64,000 nucleotides of DNA from an uncultured Lachnospiraceae bacterium (GCA_910586725.1 CAJUJL010000007.1:15324-79323), one strand, 5' to 3'. Shown: positions 25,367-35,295, numbered from the stretch's first letter. Notes: generated by a model from the letters alone, not told the origin. Made by a program: numbers and translations.

Positions 25367-26482
25367 TCGTTGGCGATCAAAGGCGAACGTCTTTGAAGAT
25401 GCGGATGACTTCGCCATATCAACATGCTGTACGGTTCCGCAGCTTCCATTTTCGTAGAGGAAAATGCCGGTTTTTCGGATCAGCGCATTGGTAGAGTTAT
25501 CTTTTGATGAATTCAGGGCAAAGTCCGTATGGGCATTGCCAAGATAGATCGCTCCTACGCCCGCTTTTCCAAGAGCGCACAATACGTCTTTGCCGGAAGC
25601 GTCTCTGGTCCAGATGCGCAATTTATCAAATATCGGATCGTTTTCGTCGATCCAGCCGTTTCCGTCTGCGTCATAAGCTGCAAGATCCGCAAATCCGTCT
25701 CCGCTTTTTGTGCCAAACAATTCGCTGCCGTCGTTGATGATTCCGTCCCCGTTTTTATCGAGAGCCAGAAAGCCGCTGCCAGAGGCAAGCGTAGAGATTT
25801 CATCCAATTCGCCGTCGGCGTCCAGATCAAAGTAAAATTTCTGATCCGTAACGTTTGCCGCATCGGTATTTAGATTGATCACCAAAGGATCGCATAAAAC
25901 CGACTGGCTTTGTGGAGTGAAGAACGATTCGGATTTGAAATAAGCTTCTTCAAAAGAACGGCTCATCGTCATGGAAAGATCAAAAGTGATTTCCCTTCCG
26001 TCGGCGGTTTTTACGGTTCCGGTTGTGGAAAATGTAGTTTCTTCCGTTTCAGACTGGTAGCCGTATTCCATGTAATTTCCACCCTGTACCTGCAGAGGGA
26101 CGCCGGAGGAAAGCTGGTTTTGGATATTGCTTAGAAAAGTGTCTCTAAGGACGTTTCCTCTGCCGAATAAAAGCATCATCAGGTAGCTGATGGACTGCGC
26201 TTTTATGCTGTGCGAGTCTGAAGGGGTTTTCTGCGTAATGGAAACCGGACTTCCAATGCTTTGCGCCTGTTTAAATTCGTTGAAAAGATTATTCTTGGAC
26301 TGTCTGGAATTTGCGTATTTGCTTTTTCCCGAATTTGATTTTTCACTGTAACGGTTGATTACCTGTACATTACGGTTTTGCATAAGTCCATTGCCCCAGA
26401 GCGAAAGGGAAGAAGAGACAGCCGTCGTACGGTTATAACTTCTGCGTGACGTCATGGCTACATTGCCGGATTGTATAATCAC
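25364..26482 (-). CDS. EF-hand-like repeat protein of unknown function
   Basis: 372 residues from GTG 26482 with AGGAGG seven bases ahead. No signal peptide is seen. The first 130 residues are serine/asparagine-rich and probably extended. The C-terminal part holds aspartate-rich turns of calcium-loop type: DLDADGELDE, LDKNGDGIINDGSELFG and YDADGNGWIDENDPIFD, then a beta-rich tail ending in GTVQHVD. I know related uncharacterised proteins in Lachnospiraceae; the loops resemble those found near RTX/VCBS-type repeats. Calcium binding is inference. Confidence 0.75.
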   Translation of the reverse strand: MIIQSGNVAMTSRRSYNRTTAVSSSLSLWGNGLMQNRNVQVINRYSEKSNSGKSKYANSRQSKNNLFNEFKQAQSIGSPVSITQKTPSDSHSIKAQSISYLMMLLFGRGNVLRDTFLSNIQNQLSSGVPLQVQGGNYMEYGYQSETEETTFSTTGTVKTADGREITFDLSMTMSRSFEEAYFKSESFFTPQSQSVLCDPLVINLNTDAANVTDQKFYFDLDADGELDEISTLASGSGFLALDKNGDGIINDGSELFGTKSGDGFADLAAYDADGNGWIDENDPIFDKLRIWTRDASGKDVLCALGKAGVGAIYLGNAHTDFALNSSKDNSTNALIRKTGIFLYENGSCGTVQHVDMAKSSASSKTFAFDRQR

Positions 26483-26542
26483 GTGTACTCCTCCTGTTTT
26501 GTAATTCCGCTCATTTCATTCTGCTTCCCTGTAAAATGAAAT

Positions 26543-26592
26543 AAAAAAGACGGCGAATTTAAGAAATTCCTTTTTCTTAAAAGCACCGTCCC
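26543..26592 (-). terminator. Rho-independent terminator after the CPBP gene
   Basis: On the minus strand a long hairpin pairs GACGGTG with CGCCGTC and, inside, TTAAGAAA with TTTCTTAA, followed by TTTTTT. Confidence 0.8.
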
Positions 26593-26626
26593 TGGTTTTG
26601 TTAAGAAAGTTATGAATGCATTCAAA

Positions 26627-27484
26627 TTAAATATCGGAAAAATTTGCTAAATGTTTAACACCTGAGGAAGAAGTATTTTTGTGAAACAAAATAATTCCAA
26701 GGATTCCAAGAAGTAAAAACACAATCAAAAGAGGAATGGAATACAATGCCTCAAACGCAAAAGTCCCCCAGAAGTTAAATAAAATATGAAGGAAAATCGA
26801 CAGCCAGACAGAGCCGCCTCTTCCACAGATATAGCCCAGGAATAATCCGATAAAAAATGCGTAAATGCCCTGTATCACATTCATGTGGAAAACGCCGAAT
26901 AAAAAGGCCTGAAAAAGGTTGGCGGCCCACAGCGGAAGGGCTTTTCTGGCAGACGATAAAGTGACGCCCCGAAAAATAAGCTCCTCTGCGATCGGACCCA
27001 GCAAAACGGCGTATAAAACCAAAAGCAGGGAAGGCTCCTGTGAAAATCCTGCGCTTTCCATCATATTCTCATAAAAATCCATCCATTTTGGAAAAAAGGC
27101 CGCGGATATGCTGGTTAAGAAAGCGGAAGCCATCTGCAGAGCCGGGACCATGAAAATAATGCCCAGAACCAGAAATGGATTTGCAAACTTTTTCAGAGGG
27201 AAACGCAGATTTCCGGAAAATTGTTTCAGATACCAGAATCCAAAGACAAAAATCCCAAGCGCCGCATAGAGAACGGAAATTGCCGTAAAGACAGATGAAT
27301 CGTTCAGTTCATTAGAAAACTGCCAGATGAGGTCTGTGTATGGTATTTTACGGCCCGAAAAGATACAGGAAAAGAAAATGTGCAGCAGACGAAATCCCAT
27401 AATGGGAAAAGCGGCCACAAATTGTAAGCCGACAGAGGCAATAATTGGTAAAAAGCAAAAGAAAAAATATCCTACTTTTTTCAT
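26627..27484 (-). CDS. CPBP family intramembrane metalloprotease
   Basis: 285 residues, about eight membrane segments. The Abi/CPBP motifs are present: EELIFRGVTL (motif 1, paired glutamates and arginine) and FGVFHMN (motif 2 histidine), with a third hydrophobic motif near FLHILFNFWG. Members cleave prenylated or bacteriocin-related substrates or give self-immunity; the target here is unknown. ATG 27484 was chosen because AAAGGAGG is 10 bases upstream, whereas the longer frame to 27517 contains that site. It is divergent from the GNAT gene. Confidence 0.85.
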   Translation of the reverse strand: MKKVGYFFFCFLPIIASVGLQFVAAFPIMGFRLLHIFFSCIFSGRKIPYTDLIWQFSNELNDSSVFTAISVLYAALGIFVFGFWYLKQFSGNLRFPLKKFANPFLVLGIIFMVPALQMASAFLTSISAAFFPKWMDFYENMMESAGFSQEPSLLLVLYAVLLGPIAEELIFRGVTLSSARKALPLWAANLFQAFLFGVFHMNVIQGIYAFFIGLFLGYICGRGGSVWLSIFLHILFNFWGTFAFEALYSIPLLIVFLLLGILGIILFHKNTSSSGVKHLANFSDI

Positions 27485-27566
27485 GGAAAAGGAACCTCCT
27501 TTTATGATAGAATACACTTATTATAGCATACGGGCGCAAAAGGCGCAAACGGGAGAAAGTGAAGAA

Positions 27567-28439
27567 ATGGGATTTCGATATTTGATTTATAAGCAAAAGG
27601 AGCTTGAGCAAAACGGGCGGCTTTGCGAAGGCGCAGGAAGGCTTTTGGGAGAAGTCAGAAGAAAGGGCGTTACCGTTGCAGTTATAAATTGTCAGTCACT
27701 GAAAGAGTATATAGAGGAGCATCATATTTTGGCGGAAGAAATCTTAATCGTCGCAGCCAGGGATGAAACGCTGAAAGAAGCGAAAGATATTTCCGCGGCG
27801 GCGCTTGGGTATAATAATCCGGATTTTGCATCGGAAAGCTTAAGGGATACGGATTATGTGGCGGAAGGATTTGAGGAAGTGGATTATTATTTTCTGGAGA
27901 GGGTTTACCAGAGGAAGCATCATATTCCATGGAGGGTGATTGAGACAAAGCGCTGTTATCTTCGGGAGATGACGATTGAGGATTTGCCGGATTTATATGA
28001 ACTGTATGCGGGAGATGGCATGACAAAGTACATGGAGCCGCTCTTTGACTGGGAGGAGGAAACCGAGTATACGAAAGCATATATTCAAAATATGTACCGC
28101 TTTTACGGCTATGGAATGTGGCTTGTAAAAGACCGTATGACGCATCGGCTGATCGGAAGGGCGGGATTGAATCACTGTGAGCCGGAGGGGGAATGCGTGC
28201 TTGAAATGGGGTATGCGGTCGGCGTTCCTTACCAGAAAAAGGGATATGCCGCGGAAGTCTGCCGGGCGATCATAGACTATGCAAAATGCGCAGATCTGGG
28301 ATTTGACAAACTGTACTGTTTTGTGCAGCCGGGGAATGAGGCGTCAATGGCTTTGCTTCACAAACTGGGGTTTGCGCATATGGGAAGCTGTATGTCAGAC
28401 GGAAAGAAGATGTGCAAATATGTTGTTTCTATTCAATAA
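27567..28439 (+). CDS. GNAT acetyltransferase with an N-terminal HAD-like region
   Basis: 290 residues from ATG 27567 (GGGAG upstream); ATG 27504 would add 21 residues and has a poorer fit to the divergent promoter region. The first 125 residues look like the end of a HAD-type beta-phosphoglucomutase-like fold (AAALGYNNPD and ADYVAEGFEEVD-type motif) with no catalytic DxDxT. From about 140 a GNAT domain starts at RCYLREMTIEDLPDLYELY, with acetyl-CoA-binding VGVPYQKKGYAAE. It probably acetylates a small molecule or a ribosomal protein; the substrate is unknown. Confidence 0.8.
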   Translation: MGFRYLIYKQKELEQNGRLCEGAGRLLGEVRRKGVTVAVINCQSLKEYIEEHHILAEEILIVAARDETLKEAKDISAAALGYNNPDFASESLRDTDYVAEGFEEVDYYFLERVYQRKHHIPWRVIETKRCYLREMTIEDLPDLYELYAGDGMTKYMEPLFDWEEETEYTKAYIQNMYRFYGYGMWLVKDRMTHRLIGRAGLNHCEPEGECVLEMGYAVGVPYQKKGYAAEVCRAIIDYAKCADLGFDKLYCFVQPGNEASMALLHKLGFAHMGSCMSDGKKMCKYVVSIQ

Positions 28440-28475
28440 AACACAAATAAAATTCTTATTTATTCGTTTTAATCG

Positions 28476-28504
28476 TTGCATTTTTACGCATAATTCTTTA
28501 TAAT
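28476..28504 (+). promoter_or_regulatory. Sigma-A promoter of rel
   Basis: TTGCAT (28476-28481) and TATAAT (28499-28504), 17-bp spacer, 30 bp before the rel start. Confidence 0.75.
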
Positions 28505-28534
28505 ACTTTACTAACTATATGGAGAGTTCAAAAG

Positions 28535-30865
28535 ATGATAAAAGTTGGTGATAACGGTATGTCAGATATTTCTAACAGAAAACTGGAGCAGATGGAAAAA
28601 GCATTTTACAATGGGGAAGACAATATTCGGGAAACGCAGGATTTTGAAAAACCGGAAAAACTGTATGGGGAATTGATCGCAAGCGTCCGCAAATATCATC
28701 CTTCTACAGATATATCTCTGATTGATAAAGCATACCATATTGCGGAAGCGGCACATAAAAATCAGGTGCGCAAATCGGGAGAGCCATACATTATTCATCC
28801 CCTCTGCGTCGCTATTATCCTGGCGGAACTGGAGCTGGATAAAGAAACGATTGTCGCGGGACTTTTACATGACGTGGTAGAAGACACCGTGATGACGAAT
28901 GAAGAAATTGAGCAGGAATTTGGCAGCGAAGTATCGCTTCTGGTCGATGGCGTGACAAAACTGGGACGTTTGTCATATGACGCCGATAAGTTAGAGATAC
29001 AGGCGGAAAATCTCCGCAAAATGTTTCTGGCTATGGCAAAAGATATACGCGTGATTTTAATAAAACTGGCAGACCGTCTGCACAATATGCGCACGCTGCA
29101 GTACATGAAGCCGGAGAAACAAAAAGAAAAAGCAAGGGAGACGATGGATATATATGCTCCCATTGCCCACAGGCTTGGCATTTCAAAAGTCAAGGTGGAG
29201 CTTGACGATCTGTCTTTGAAATACCTGGAGACGGAGGCGTATTATGACCTGGTAGAAAAAGTCGCACTCAGAAAAAATGTAAGGGATAAATACGTACGGC
29301 AGCTTGTAGACGAAGTCAAGGAGCAGATGAGAGAAGCCAATATCAAAGCGGAAGTAGTTGGAAGGGCAAAGCATTTTTTCAGTATTTATAAGAAGATGGT
29401 CAGCCAGGATAAAACACTGGATCAGATTTTTGATTTGTTTGCCATTCGCATCATTGTGGATACGGTAAAAGACTGCTATGCTGCGCTTGGCATTATTCAT
29501 GAGATGTACCGTCCGATTCCCGGGCGGTTCAAAGACTATATTGCAATGCCAAAACCCAATATGTACCAGTCGCTTCATACGACTTTGATCGGTCCGGCCG
29601 GTCAGCCGTTTGAAATACAGATTCGTACGTACGAGATGCACCGGACTTCCGAGTATGGAATTGCCGCGCACTGGAAATACAAAGAGGGCAGGTCAGGAAT
29701 GAGCGTTGCCAACCGGGAAGAAGAGAAATTGAGCTGGCTAAGGCAGATTTTGGAGTGGCAGCAGGATTTATCCGATAATAAAGAATTTTTAAGTCTGCTT
29801 AAGAGTGATTTGAATCTGTTTTCCGATATGGTGTTTTGCTTTACGCCGACGGGAGACGTAAAGAATCTGCCGAACGGTTCCACGCCGATTGATTTTGCTT
29901 ACTGCATACATTCCGCCGTGGGCAATAAGATGATTCGGGCCAGAGTAAACGGCAAACTGGTAAATATTGATTATAAGATCCAGAACGGAGACAGAATAGA
30001 AATTATCACATCGCAGAACTCCAAGGGGCCCAGCCGCGACTGGCTGAAAATTGTGAAGAGCACTCAGGCCAAAAACAAGATCAATCAGTGGTTCCGCAGT
30101 GAATTAAAAGAAGAGAACATTATAAAGGGCAAGGAGCTGATCGCCCAGTACTGCAAAGCCAAAGGGATCAGCCTTTCTGATATTAATAAACCGGAATATC
30201 AGGATAAAGTTTTGAATAAATATGGATTCCATGACTGGAATTCCGCATTGGCGACAGTAGGACACGGCGGTTTGAAAGAAGGCCAGCTGGTCAACCGGAT
30301 GTATGAGGAATACAAAAAAGACCATGTCGTCAAAATGACGGATCAGGAAATTATGGATACGGTTTCGTCCGGAAGCAGGGAAAGGGCGGAAACGGCGCAT
30401 TCCAAGAGCGGCATTATCGTAAAGGGGCTTTATGATGTGGCGGTTCATTTTTCCAAATGCTGCAGCCCGGTGCCCGGCGATGAAATTGTAGGATATGTGA
30501 CAAGGGGCAGAGGCGTGTCCGTGCACCGGACCGACTGCATCAACATGATTAATCTTTCAGATGTGGAAAGAGAGCGTCTGATCGAAGCGGAATGGCAGAA
30601 AGGGGCCGAAGAAGGACAAAACGGACGCTACCTTGCAGGGCTTAAGATTTACGGTAATAACCGGACGGGGCTTTTGGTGGACATTTCCAGGATATTTACG
30701 GAACGCTCCATAGATATAAACGGTCTGCATTCCAACACAAATAAGCAGGGAGTCGCTACGATTGAGCTTTCCTTTAACGTGAAAGGAAGAGATGAATTGA
30801 AAAGCCTGGTTGATAAAATTCGCCAGGTGGAAAGCGTCATCGACATAGAGCGTACGACAAGTTAA
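28535..30865 (+). CDS. relA: Bifunctional (p)ppGpp synthetase/hydrolase (Rel)
   Basis: 776 residues with the full long-RSH layout: HD hydrolase domain (LLHDVVEDT, about 110-118), synthetase domain (RFKDYIAMPKPNMYQSLHT), TGS domain (FCFTPTGDVKNLPNGSTPIDFAY, near 430), a zinc-finger region (HFSKCCSPVPGD) and a C-terminal ACT domain. The intact HD motif indicates that it both makes and degrades the alarmone. ATG 28535 follows GGAGAG by eight bases; ATG 28559 is a weaker option. It leads the rel - MBL - hemZ group. Confidence 0.96.
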   Translation: MIKVGDNGMSDISNRKLEQMEKAFYNGEDNIRETQDFEKPEKLYGELIASVRKYHPSTDISLIDKAYHIAEAAHKNQVRKSGEPYIIHPLCVAIILAELELDKETIVAGLLHDVVEDTVMTNEEIEQEFGSEVSLLVDGVTKLGRLSYDADKLEIQAENLRKMFLAMAKDIRVILIKLADRLHNMRTLQYMKPEKQKEKARETMDIYAPIAHRLGISKVKVELDDLSLKYLETEAYYDLVEKVALRKNVRDKYVRQLVDEVKEQMREANIKAEVVGRAKHFFSIYKKMVSQDKTLDQIFDLFAIRIIVDTVKDCYAALGIIHEMYRPIPGRFKDYIAMPKPNMYQSLHTTLIGPAGQPFEIQIRTYEMHRTSEYGIAAHWKYKEGRSGMSVANREEEKLSWLRQILEWQQDLSDNKEFLSLLKSDLNLFSDMVFCFTPTGDVKNLPNGSTPIDFAYCIHSAVGNKMIRARVNGKLVNIDYKIQNGDRIEIITSQNSKGPSRDWLKIVKSTQAKNKINQWFRSELKEENIIKGKELIAQYCKAKGISLSDINKPEYQDKVLNKYGFHDWNSALATVGHGGLKEGQLVNRMYEEYKKDHVVKMTDQEIMDTVSSGSRERAETAHSKSGIIVKGLYDVAVHFSKCCSPVPGDEIVGYVTRGRGVSVHRTDCINMINLSDVERERLIEAEWQKGAEEGQNGRYLAGLKIYGNNRTGLLVDISRIFTERSIDINGLHSNTNKQGVATIELSFNVKGRDELKSLVDKIRQVESVIDIERTTS

Positions 30866-30879
30866 ACGGAGAAAAGAAT

Positions 30880-31512
30880 ATGGCAGGATTAAGAGTAGAA
30901 CAATACGTCGTTGGTCCGGTGATGACCAACTGTTATCTGGCAGTAAATGAGAATACGAATGAAGCGTTGGTGATTGACCCGGGTGATGCGGCGGATATGC
31001 TGATTGAAAAAATAAAAGAAAGAGACGTGACGCCTGTGGCCGTGCTTTTGACGCATGGGCATTTTGACCACGCATCGGCTGCACAGGCCCTTGCATCCGA
31101 ATTTGACATCAAAATTTACGCGCATGAGAAGGAAAAAGAGACGTTAGAGACGCCGTCCTGCAATCTCTGCGGTATGATCGGAGAGCAGGGAAGCAGGTAT
31201 CATGCAGACGTCTATGTCAAAGATAACGAAATACTGAATCTGGCGGGATTTTCCATTCAGGCGCTTTACACACCCGGGCACACAGTTGGAGGCTGCTGTT
31301 ATTATATCGAACGGGAACAGGCTGTGTTTGCGGGAGATACGCTGTTTCATTCATCCATTGGCAGAACGGACTTTCCGGGTGGCAGCATGAGCGCGCTTTT
31401 GCGTTCGATCCGGGAAAAACTGATGATCCTTCCGGGGCAGACGAAAGTTTATCCGGGGCATGAAGATACGACGACAATTGGCTGGGAACGGCAGTATAAT
31501 CCCTTTATATAG
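30880..31512 (+). CDS. MBL-fold metallo-hydrolase (glyoxalase II-like)
   Basis: 210 residues. Metal-binding motif THGHFDHASA (about residue 59), later histidines in YTPGHTVGG and VYPGHEDTT, and aspartate in FAGDTLF. These match the short glyoxalase II-like hydrolases that lie next to rel in clostridia. Thioester hydrolysis is likely but the natural substrate is not known. It starts 14 bp after rel and ends 12 bp before hemZ, so it is in the same operon. Confidence 0.9.
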   Translation: MAGLRVEQYVVGPVMTNCYLAVNENTNEALVIDPGDAADMLIEKIKERDVTPVAVLLTHGHFDHASAAQALASEFDIKIYAHEKEKETLETPSCNLCGMIGEQGSRYHADVYVKDNEILNLAGFSIQALYTPGHTVGGCCYYIEREQAVFAGDTLFHSSIGRTDFPGGSMSALLRSIREKLMILPGQTKVYPGHEDTTTIGWERQYNPFI

Positions 31513-31524
31513 AAAGACAAACAA

Positions 31525-33024
31525 ATGATTACGGTACAATTAAATAAAACAGGATTTGAATACGACATTCACTCTTTGGTCAAAGCATTTTTTCCCTCCG
31601 AAGACGTATCCGTAACGGTTTCAAAGGAGCGGGCCATGGAGGAGGCGTTATTTCGGATTGTTACGGAATACAGAGAAAACGAGATAGAGGTGTCTTTTTT
31701 TTCTTCTGACGCGCAGGTGCAGGAGCCTTTTCTTAAGCAGACGGCAGAGGTGGATTTTTCAGACAGAAAAGAGACGAAAAACCGATTGAAACAGATCTGT
31801 TATAAGATGCTGTCGGAATATACGGGACGCACGCTTCCATGGGGAAACCTGACGGGAATCCGTCCCACGAAAATACCGATGGCTTTTTTGAATGCAGGTA
31901 AAAGTGAAGCGTTTATCCGGGATTATATGAAGGAAACGTATTTTGCGTCGGATGAGAAGATTCGATTAAGTATAGATATAGCAAAAAGGGAAAAGGAGCT
32001 GCTAAGTAAATTAGACTATGAAAACGGATACAGCCTTTATATCGGCATTCCGTTTTGTCCAAGCACATGCCTTTACTGCTCCTTTACGTCATATCCGCTT
32101 GGGATATGGGAAAAGAGAGTAGACGAGTATCTGCTTGCGCTGGAAAAAGAAATTGCGTTTGTGGCAAAGCGTTTTGGAAATCGGCATCTGAATACGGTGT
32201 ATATTGGAGGAGGAACGCCAACGACGCTCAAACCTGCGCAGTTAAATCGTCTGATTCGTTATCTTAAGCAAAATCTGGATTTCTCTTATTGCCGGGAGTT
32301 TACGGTAGAGGCGGGCAGACCGGACAGCATTACAGGAGAAAAGCTTGCGGTTTTGAAGGAGCAGAACGTATCCAGGATTTCGATCAATCCACAGACGATG
32401 AATGAGAAAACGCTGCGATTGATTGGCAGGAACCATACCGCGGAACAGACGGTAGAAAGTTTTCATCTTGCCAGAGAGCTGGGATTTGACAATATAAATA
32501 TGGATCTGATTATCGGGCTGCCCAATGAAACGGACCAGGACGTTAATCATACGATGCAGTGCATTGCAGAGCTTTGTCCGGATAATCTGACTGTGCATTC
32601 TCTGGCGCTGAAGCGTGCGGCCCGGTTGTCTATGTTTCGGGAGGAGTACCGGGATCTGGTGTTTGAGAGCACTGAAAAAACCGTCGGGCTGACAGCAGGT
32701 TATGCGAAACGCATGGGTATGGAACCCTATTATTTATATCGTCAGAAGAATATGGCGGGTAATTTTGAAAACGTAGGATATGCGGCGCCGGGCAAAGCGG
32801 GAATTTATAATGTTTTGATTATGGAGGAAAAACAGTCGATTATAGCCTGTGGAGCCGGCTCTATCAGCAAAAGGGTACATCCTGACGGAAGGATCGAAAG
32901 ATGTGAAAATGTGAAAGATGTGGCTCTCTATATAGAAAAAATAGACGAAATGATTGAGAGGAAGCGGAAACTTCTCGCGGATGAAAGCGTAAAACTTAAA
33001 AAGGATGGCATCAGCGGTAAGTAA
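31525..33024 (+). CDS. hemZ: Radical SAM coproporphyrinogen dehydrogenase-like protein HemZ
   Basis: 499 residues. The radical SAM cluster motif CPSTCLYC (CxxxCxxC) sits near residue 178 in GIPFCPSTCLYCSF, followed by VYIGGGTPT and a HemN-like core. The N-terminal 170 residues are the extra region that marks HemZ. It would oxidise coproporphyrinogen III, although no other haem genes are in the window, and clostridial HemZ roles are uncertain. It ends the rel operon at a hairpin terminator. Confidence 0.88.
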   Translation: MITVQLNKTGFEYDIHSLVKAFFPSEDVSVTVSKERAMEEALFRIVTEYRENEIEVSFFSSDAQVQEPFLKQTAEVDFSDRKETKNRLKQICYKMLSEYTGRTLPWGNLTGIRPTKIPMAFLNAGKSEAFIRDYMKETYFASDEKIRLSIDIAKREKELLSKLDYENGYSLYIGIPFCPSTCLYCSFTSYPLGIWEKRVDEYLLALEKEIAFVAKRFGNRHLNTVYIGGGTPTTLKPAQLNRLIRYLKQNLDFSYCREFTVEAGRPDSITGEKLAVLKEQNVSRISINPQTMNEKTLRLIGRNHTAEQTVESFHLARELGFDNINMDLIIGLPNETDQDVNHTMQCIAELCPDNLTVHSLALKRAARLSMFREEYRDLVFESTEKTVGLTAGYAKRMGMEPYYLYRQKNMAGNFENVGYAAPGKAGIYNVLIMEEKQSIIACGAGSISKRVHPDGRIERCENVKDVALYIEKIDEMIERKRKLLADESVKLKKDGISGK

Positions 33025-33057
33025 AAGATAAAATAAGCGATGTGCCGGTTTGTATAA

Positions 33058-33092
33058 GCGGGAGGGATTCTTTGGGATCTCTCCCGTTTCTT
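33058..33092 (+). terminator. Rho-independent terminator after hemZ
   Basis: Stem CGGGAGGGAT / ATCTCTCCCG with one G-T pair and a loop of about eight bases, then TTTCTTAT. Confidence 0.75.
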
Positions 33093-33271
33093 ATAGAGAA
33101 ATCTTTGCCGATAGATAAAAAAGAACTTTTCTTTGCGGAAAATTCATGGTATAATTTTCTAAAAGTCTATCGTCCATCGGTTCAGTACGGCATCAAGCCT
33201 TGAACAAACGAACGAGCGGCTTTTCTTCTATGTATTGACAAAAAAATCATAAGAAAAGGAGAGAATGCAAC

Positions 33272-35290
33272 GTGGCAGGAAAGCAAACGGAATCTCTCGC
33301 CAGACGAGGGATCAAAAGGAGCCTGAATGGGAAGATATTGGGAAACACTACACTGAATATCCTTATTTTGGTGGTCATATGTTGTGTGATTATGGCCCTT
33401 TCTATGCAGTCACTTGTCAACAACATTTTATTGGACAGTCTTCAGCCAATGGCCCGGCAGTCGGCTAAAACAGTGGAGGCCAACATTCATATGCTGGCGG
33501 AGCGCATGATGATTATTGCCGGAGATCTTGGGGTGAATGTAGAGGATGACGCCGAAACGGAAGGGGCAGCCGGCGCTGCTAAGACGGATAAAGACCGCAT
33601 GGCAGTACTGGAAGAAGCGGCAGAGGTTTATGAACTCTATACCATTGCTTTGTATGACCTGGAAGGTCAGCTGATACAGGGAATCGACGATGCGCCGGAA
33701 AGCCTGGGCAGCGATTTTTTGGCTCTTTTGAAAGAGACGGATAATCTGACCGCCGATTCCTCTACTATTTATCAGGATAAACTGGGTGTTTCGATGGCGA
33801 TGCCGGTCAAAGAGAATGGCGAGACGGCTCTTTATGTAATGGGCGTATTTAAATATGACATGTTAAACGATGTGATCAGCAGCATTAATCTGGGTAAAAG
33901 CAGTACGGCCTATATGGCAAACCGGGAAGGAATCGTTGTCGGCCATCCCGACCAGTCCCTGGCTCTTAATAAGAGTACTCTGACGCAGCTTAGCGACGGC
34001 AACGGGGAAGCCGTGGAGCGCGTCACTACCGGAGAAACAGGCGCTACGGAATTTTCCATTGACGGGGAAAAGATGCTTGTGGCATTTTCTCCTATCCGGG
34101 GGACGCAGTGGTCACTGGTAATTCAAATTCCGAAGTCGGATTATAACCATTTTATTAATGGGGCAATGATTGTTGCAATTCTGGCGACGTTAGCGGTTTT
34201 GCTTGTCTCCATGCTTCTTGTCCTGCGTCTTGCCCGTTCTATTTCCCGTCCGGTAAAGTGCGTAACGGAACGGATGGTAGCTCTCTCCGACGGAGATTTG
34301 CATACGGATGTACGCCATATCAAAACGGGCGACGAATTGGAGGTTATGACGCATACGCTGGATACTACGCTGGAAAGCGTGAACCGGTACATATCGGATA
34401 TACAGCAGGTATTGACCAGGGTTGCGGGCGGTGACCTGCGTACCGAGCCTCAGGTGGTTTATAAGGGTGATTATGAGTTGATTCGTGACAGTCTGTATGA
34501 GATTATACGATCAATGAATGAAACGATTCTTGGATTCCGCTCTGCGGCAGACCGCCTTACCGATATGGCGGAACAATTGAGCGGACAGTCCGTGCAGCTG
34601 CATCAGGCGTCTCTGGAGCAGACACAGTCTACCGAAGAACTGGTTGATGAAGTAGGGCATGTGAAAGACCGGCTGTCGGACGTTATGGAAAGCACGGATC
34701 AGACACGGTCTCAGACGGAGGAGATTATTCGATGCATTCAAAGCGCCAATGAACAGATGGCGGCTCTTTCCTCTGCGATGGACGAAATAAGCGTTAACGA
34801 ACAGCAGATTACAAAAATAGCAAAGGACATTGAAGATATTGCATTTCAGACTAATATTCTGGCCCTCAACGCTTCTGTGGAGGCGGCTCGCGCCGGAACT
34901 GCCGGCAAAGGCTTTGCCGTTGTGGCGGACGAGGTGAAACAGCTGGCTGAAAAGAGCGCCGAAGCTGCGCAAAGCGCTACGGAAATGGTCAACAATACGA
35001 AGGTAATTATTCAAAACGGCGTGGCTTTGACTGCGGATACCGCCGATTCCCTTCATGCAATTTCCGATGTTTCTACACATATCAGCGCCATTTCAGATCA
35101 ACTGGCGGCGGCTGTGCAGGGACAGGAGGCTGCACTGACTGTTATGGAGACACGGATTGCCGCTATCTCCGCCATTGCAGACCGCAATCTGCAGAATGCA
35201 GGAGATACGGAGCAGTCCAGCGGTTCCCTGGCGAAAGAAGCCGAAGCGCTTCAGTCCAGAGTGAGAAAATTTAATTTGAAGGAGAGATGA
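33272..35290 (+). CDS. Methyl-accepting chemotaxis protein
   Basis: 672 residues. One membrane helix near residues 28-48 and another near 290-312 enclose an extracellular double-Cache-like sensor. A HAMP domain follows (RSISRPVKCVTERM), then a coiled coil and the signalling hairpin tip with DIAFQTNILALNASVEAARAG. GTG 33272 is the start, with AAAGGAGAG upstream. No cheA, cheW or flagellar genes are in the window. The last four bases (ATGA) contain a possible start of the next gene. The 247-bp upstream gap holds the hemZ terminator and a TATAAT at 33150-33155. Confidence 0.93.
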   Translation: MAGKQTESLARRGIKRSLNGKILGNTTLNILILVVICCVIMALSMQSLVNNILLDSLQPMARQSAKTVEANIHMLAERMMIIAGDLGVNVEDDAETEGAAGAAKTDKDRMAVLEEAAEVYELYTIALYDLEGQLIQGIDDAPESLGSDFLALLKETDNLTADSSTIYQDKLGVSMAMPVKENGETALYVMGVFKYDMLNDVISSINLGKSSTAYMANREGIVVGHPDQSLALNKSTLTQLSDGNGEAVERVTTGETGATEFSIDGEKMLVAFSPIRGTQWSLVIQIPKSDYNHFINGAMIVAILATLAVLLVSMLLVLRLARSISRPVKCVTERMVALSDGDLHTDVRHIKTGDELEVMTHTLDTTLESVNRYISDIQQVLTRVAGGDLRTEPQVVYKGDYELIRDSLYEIIRSMNETILGFRSAADRLTDMAEQLSGQSVQLHQASLEQTQSTEELVDEVGHVKDRLSDVMESTDQTRSQTEEIIRCIQSANEQMAALSSAMDEISVNEQQITKIAKDIEDIAFQTNILALNASVEAARAGTAGKGFAVVADEVKQLAEKSAEAAQSATEMVNNTKVIIQNGVALTADTADSLHAISDVSTHISAISDQLAAAVQGQEAALTVMETRIAAISAIADRNLQNAGDTEQSSGSLAKEAEALQSRVRKFNLKER

Positions 35291-35295
35291 AGCAG

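Noticed and set aside
25529..25873. Plus-strand frame of 114 residues opposite the EF-hand-like protein
   Set aside because: The aspartate-rich loops are coherent on the minus strand only.
33234..33239. TTGACA close to the chemoreceptor start
   Set aside because: A -10 box 17 bp downstream would fall in the ribosome-binding site, so it is unlikely to be a promoter for this gene.
33093..33271. Cyclic di-GMP riboswitch or sigma-28 promoter ahead of the chemoreceptor
   Set aside because: No match to GEMM consensus blocks. GCCGATAG at 33107 resembles a sigma-28 -10 box, but no TAAA lies at the right distance.
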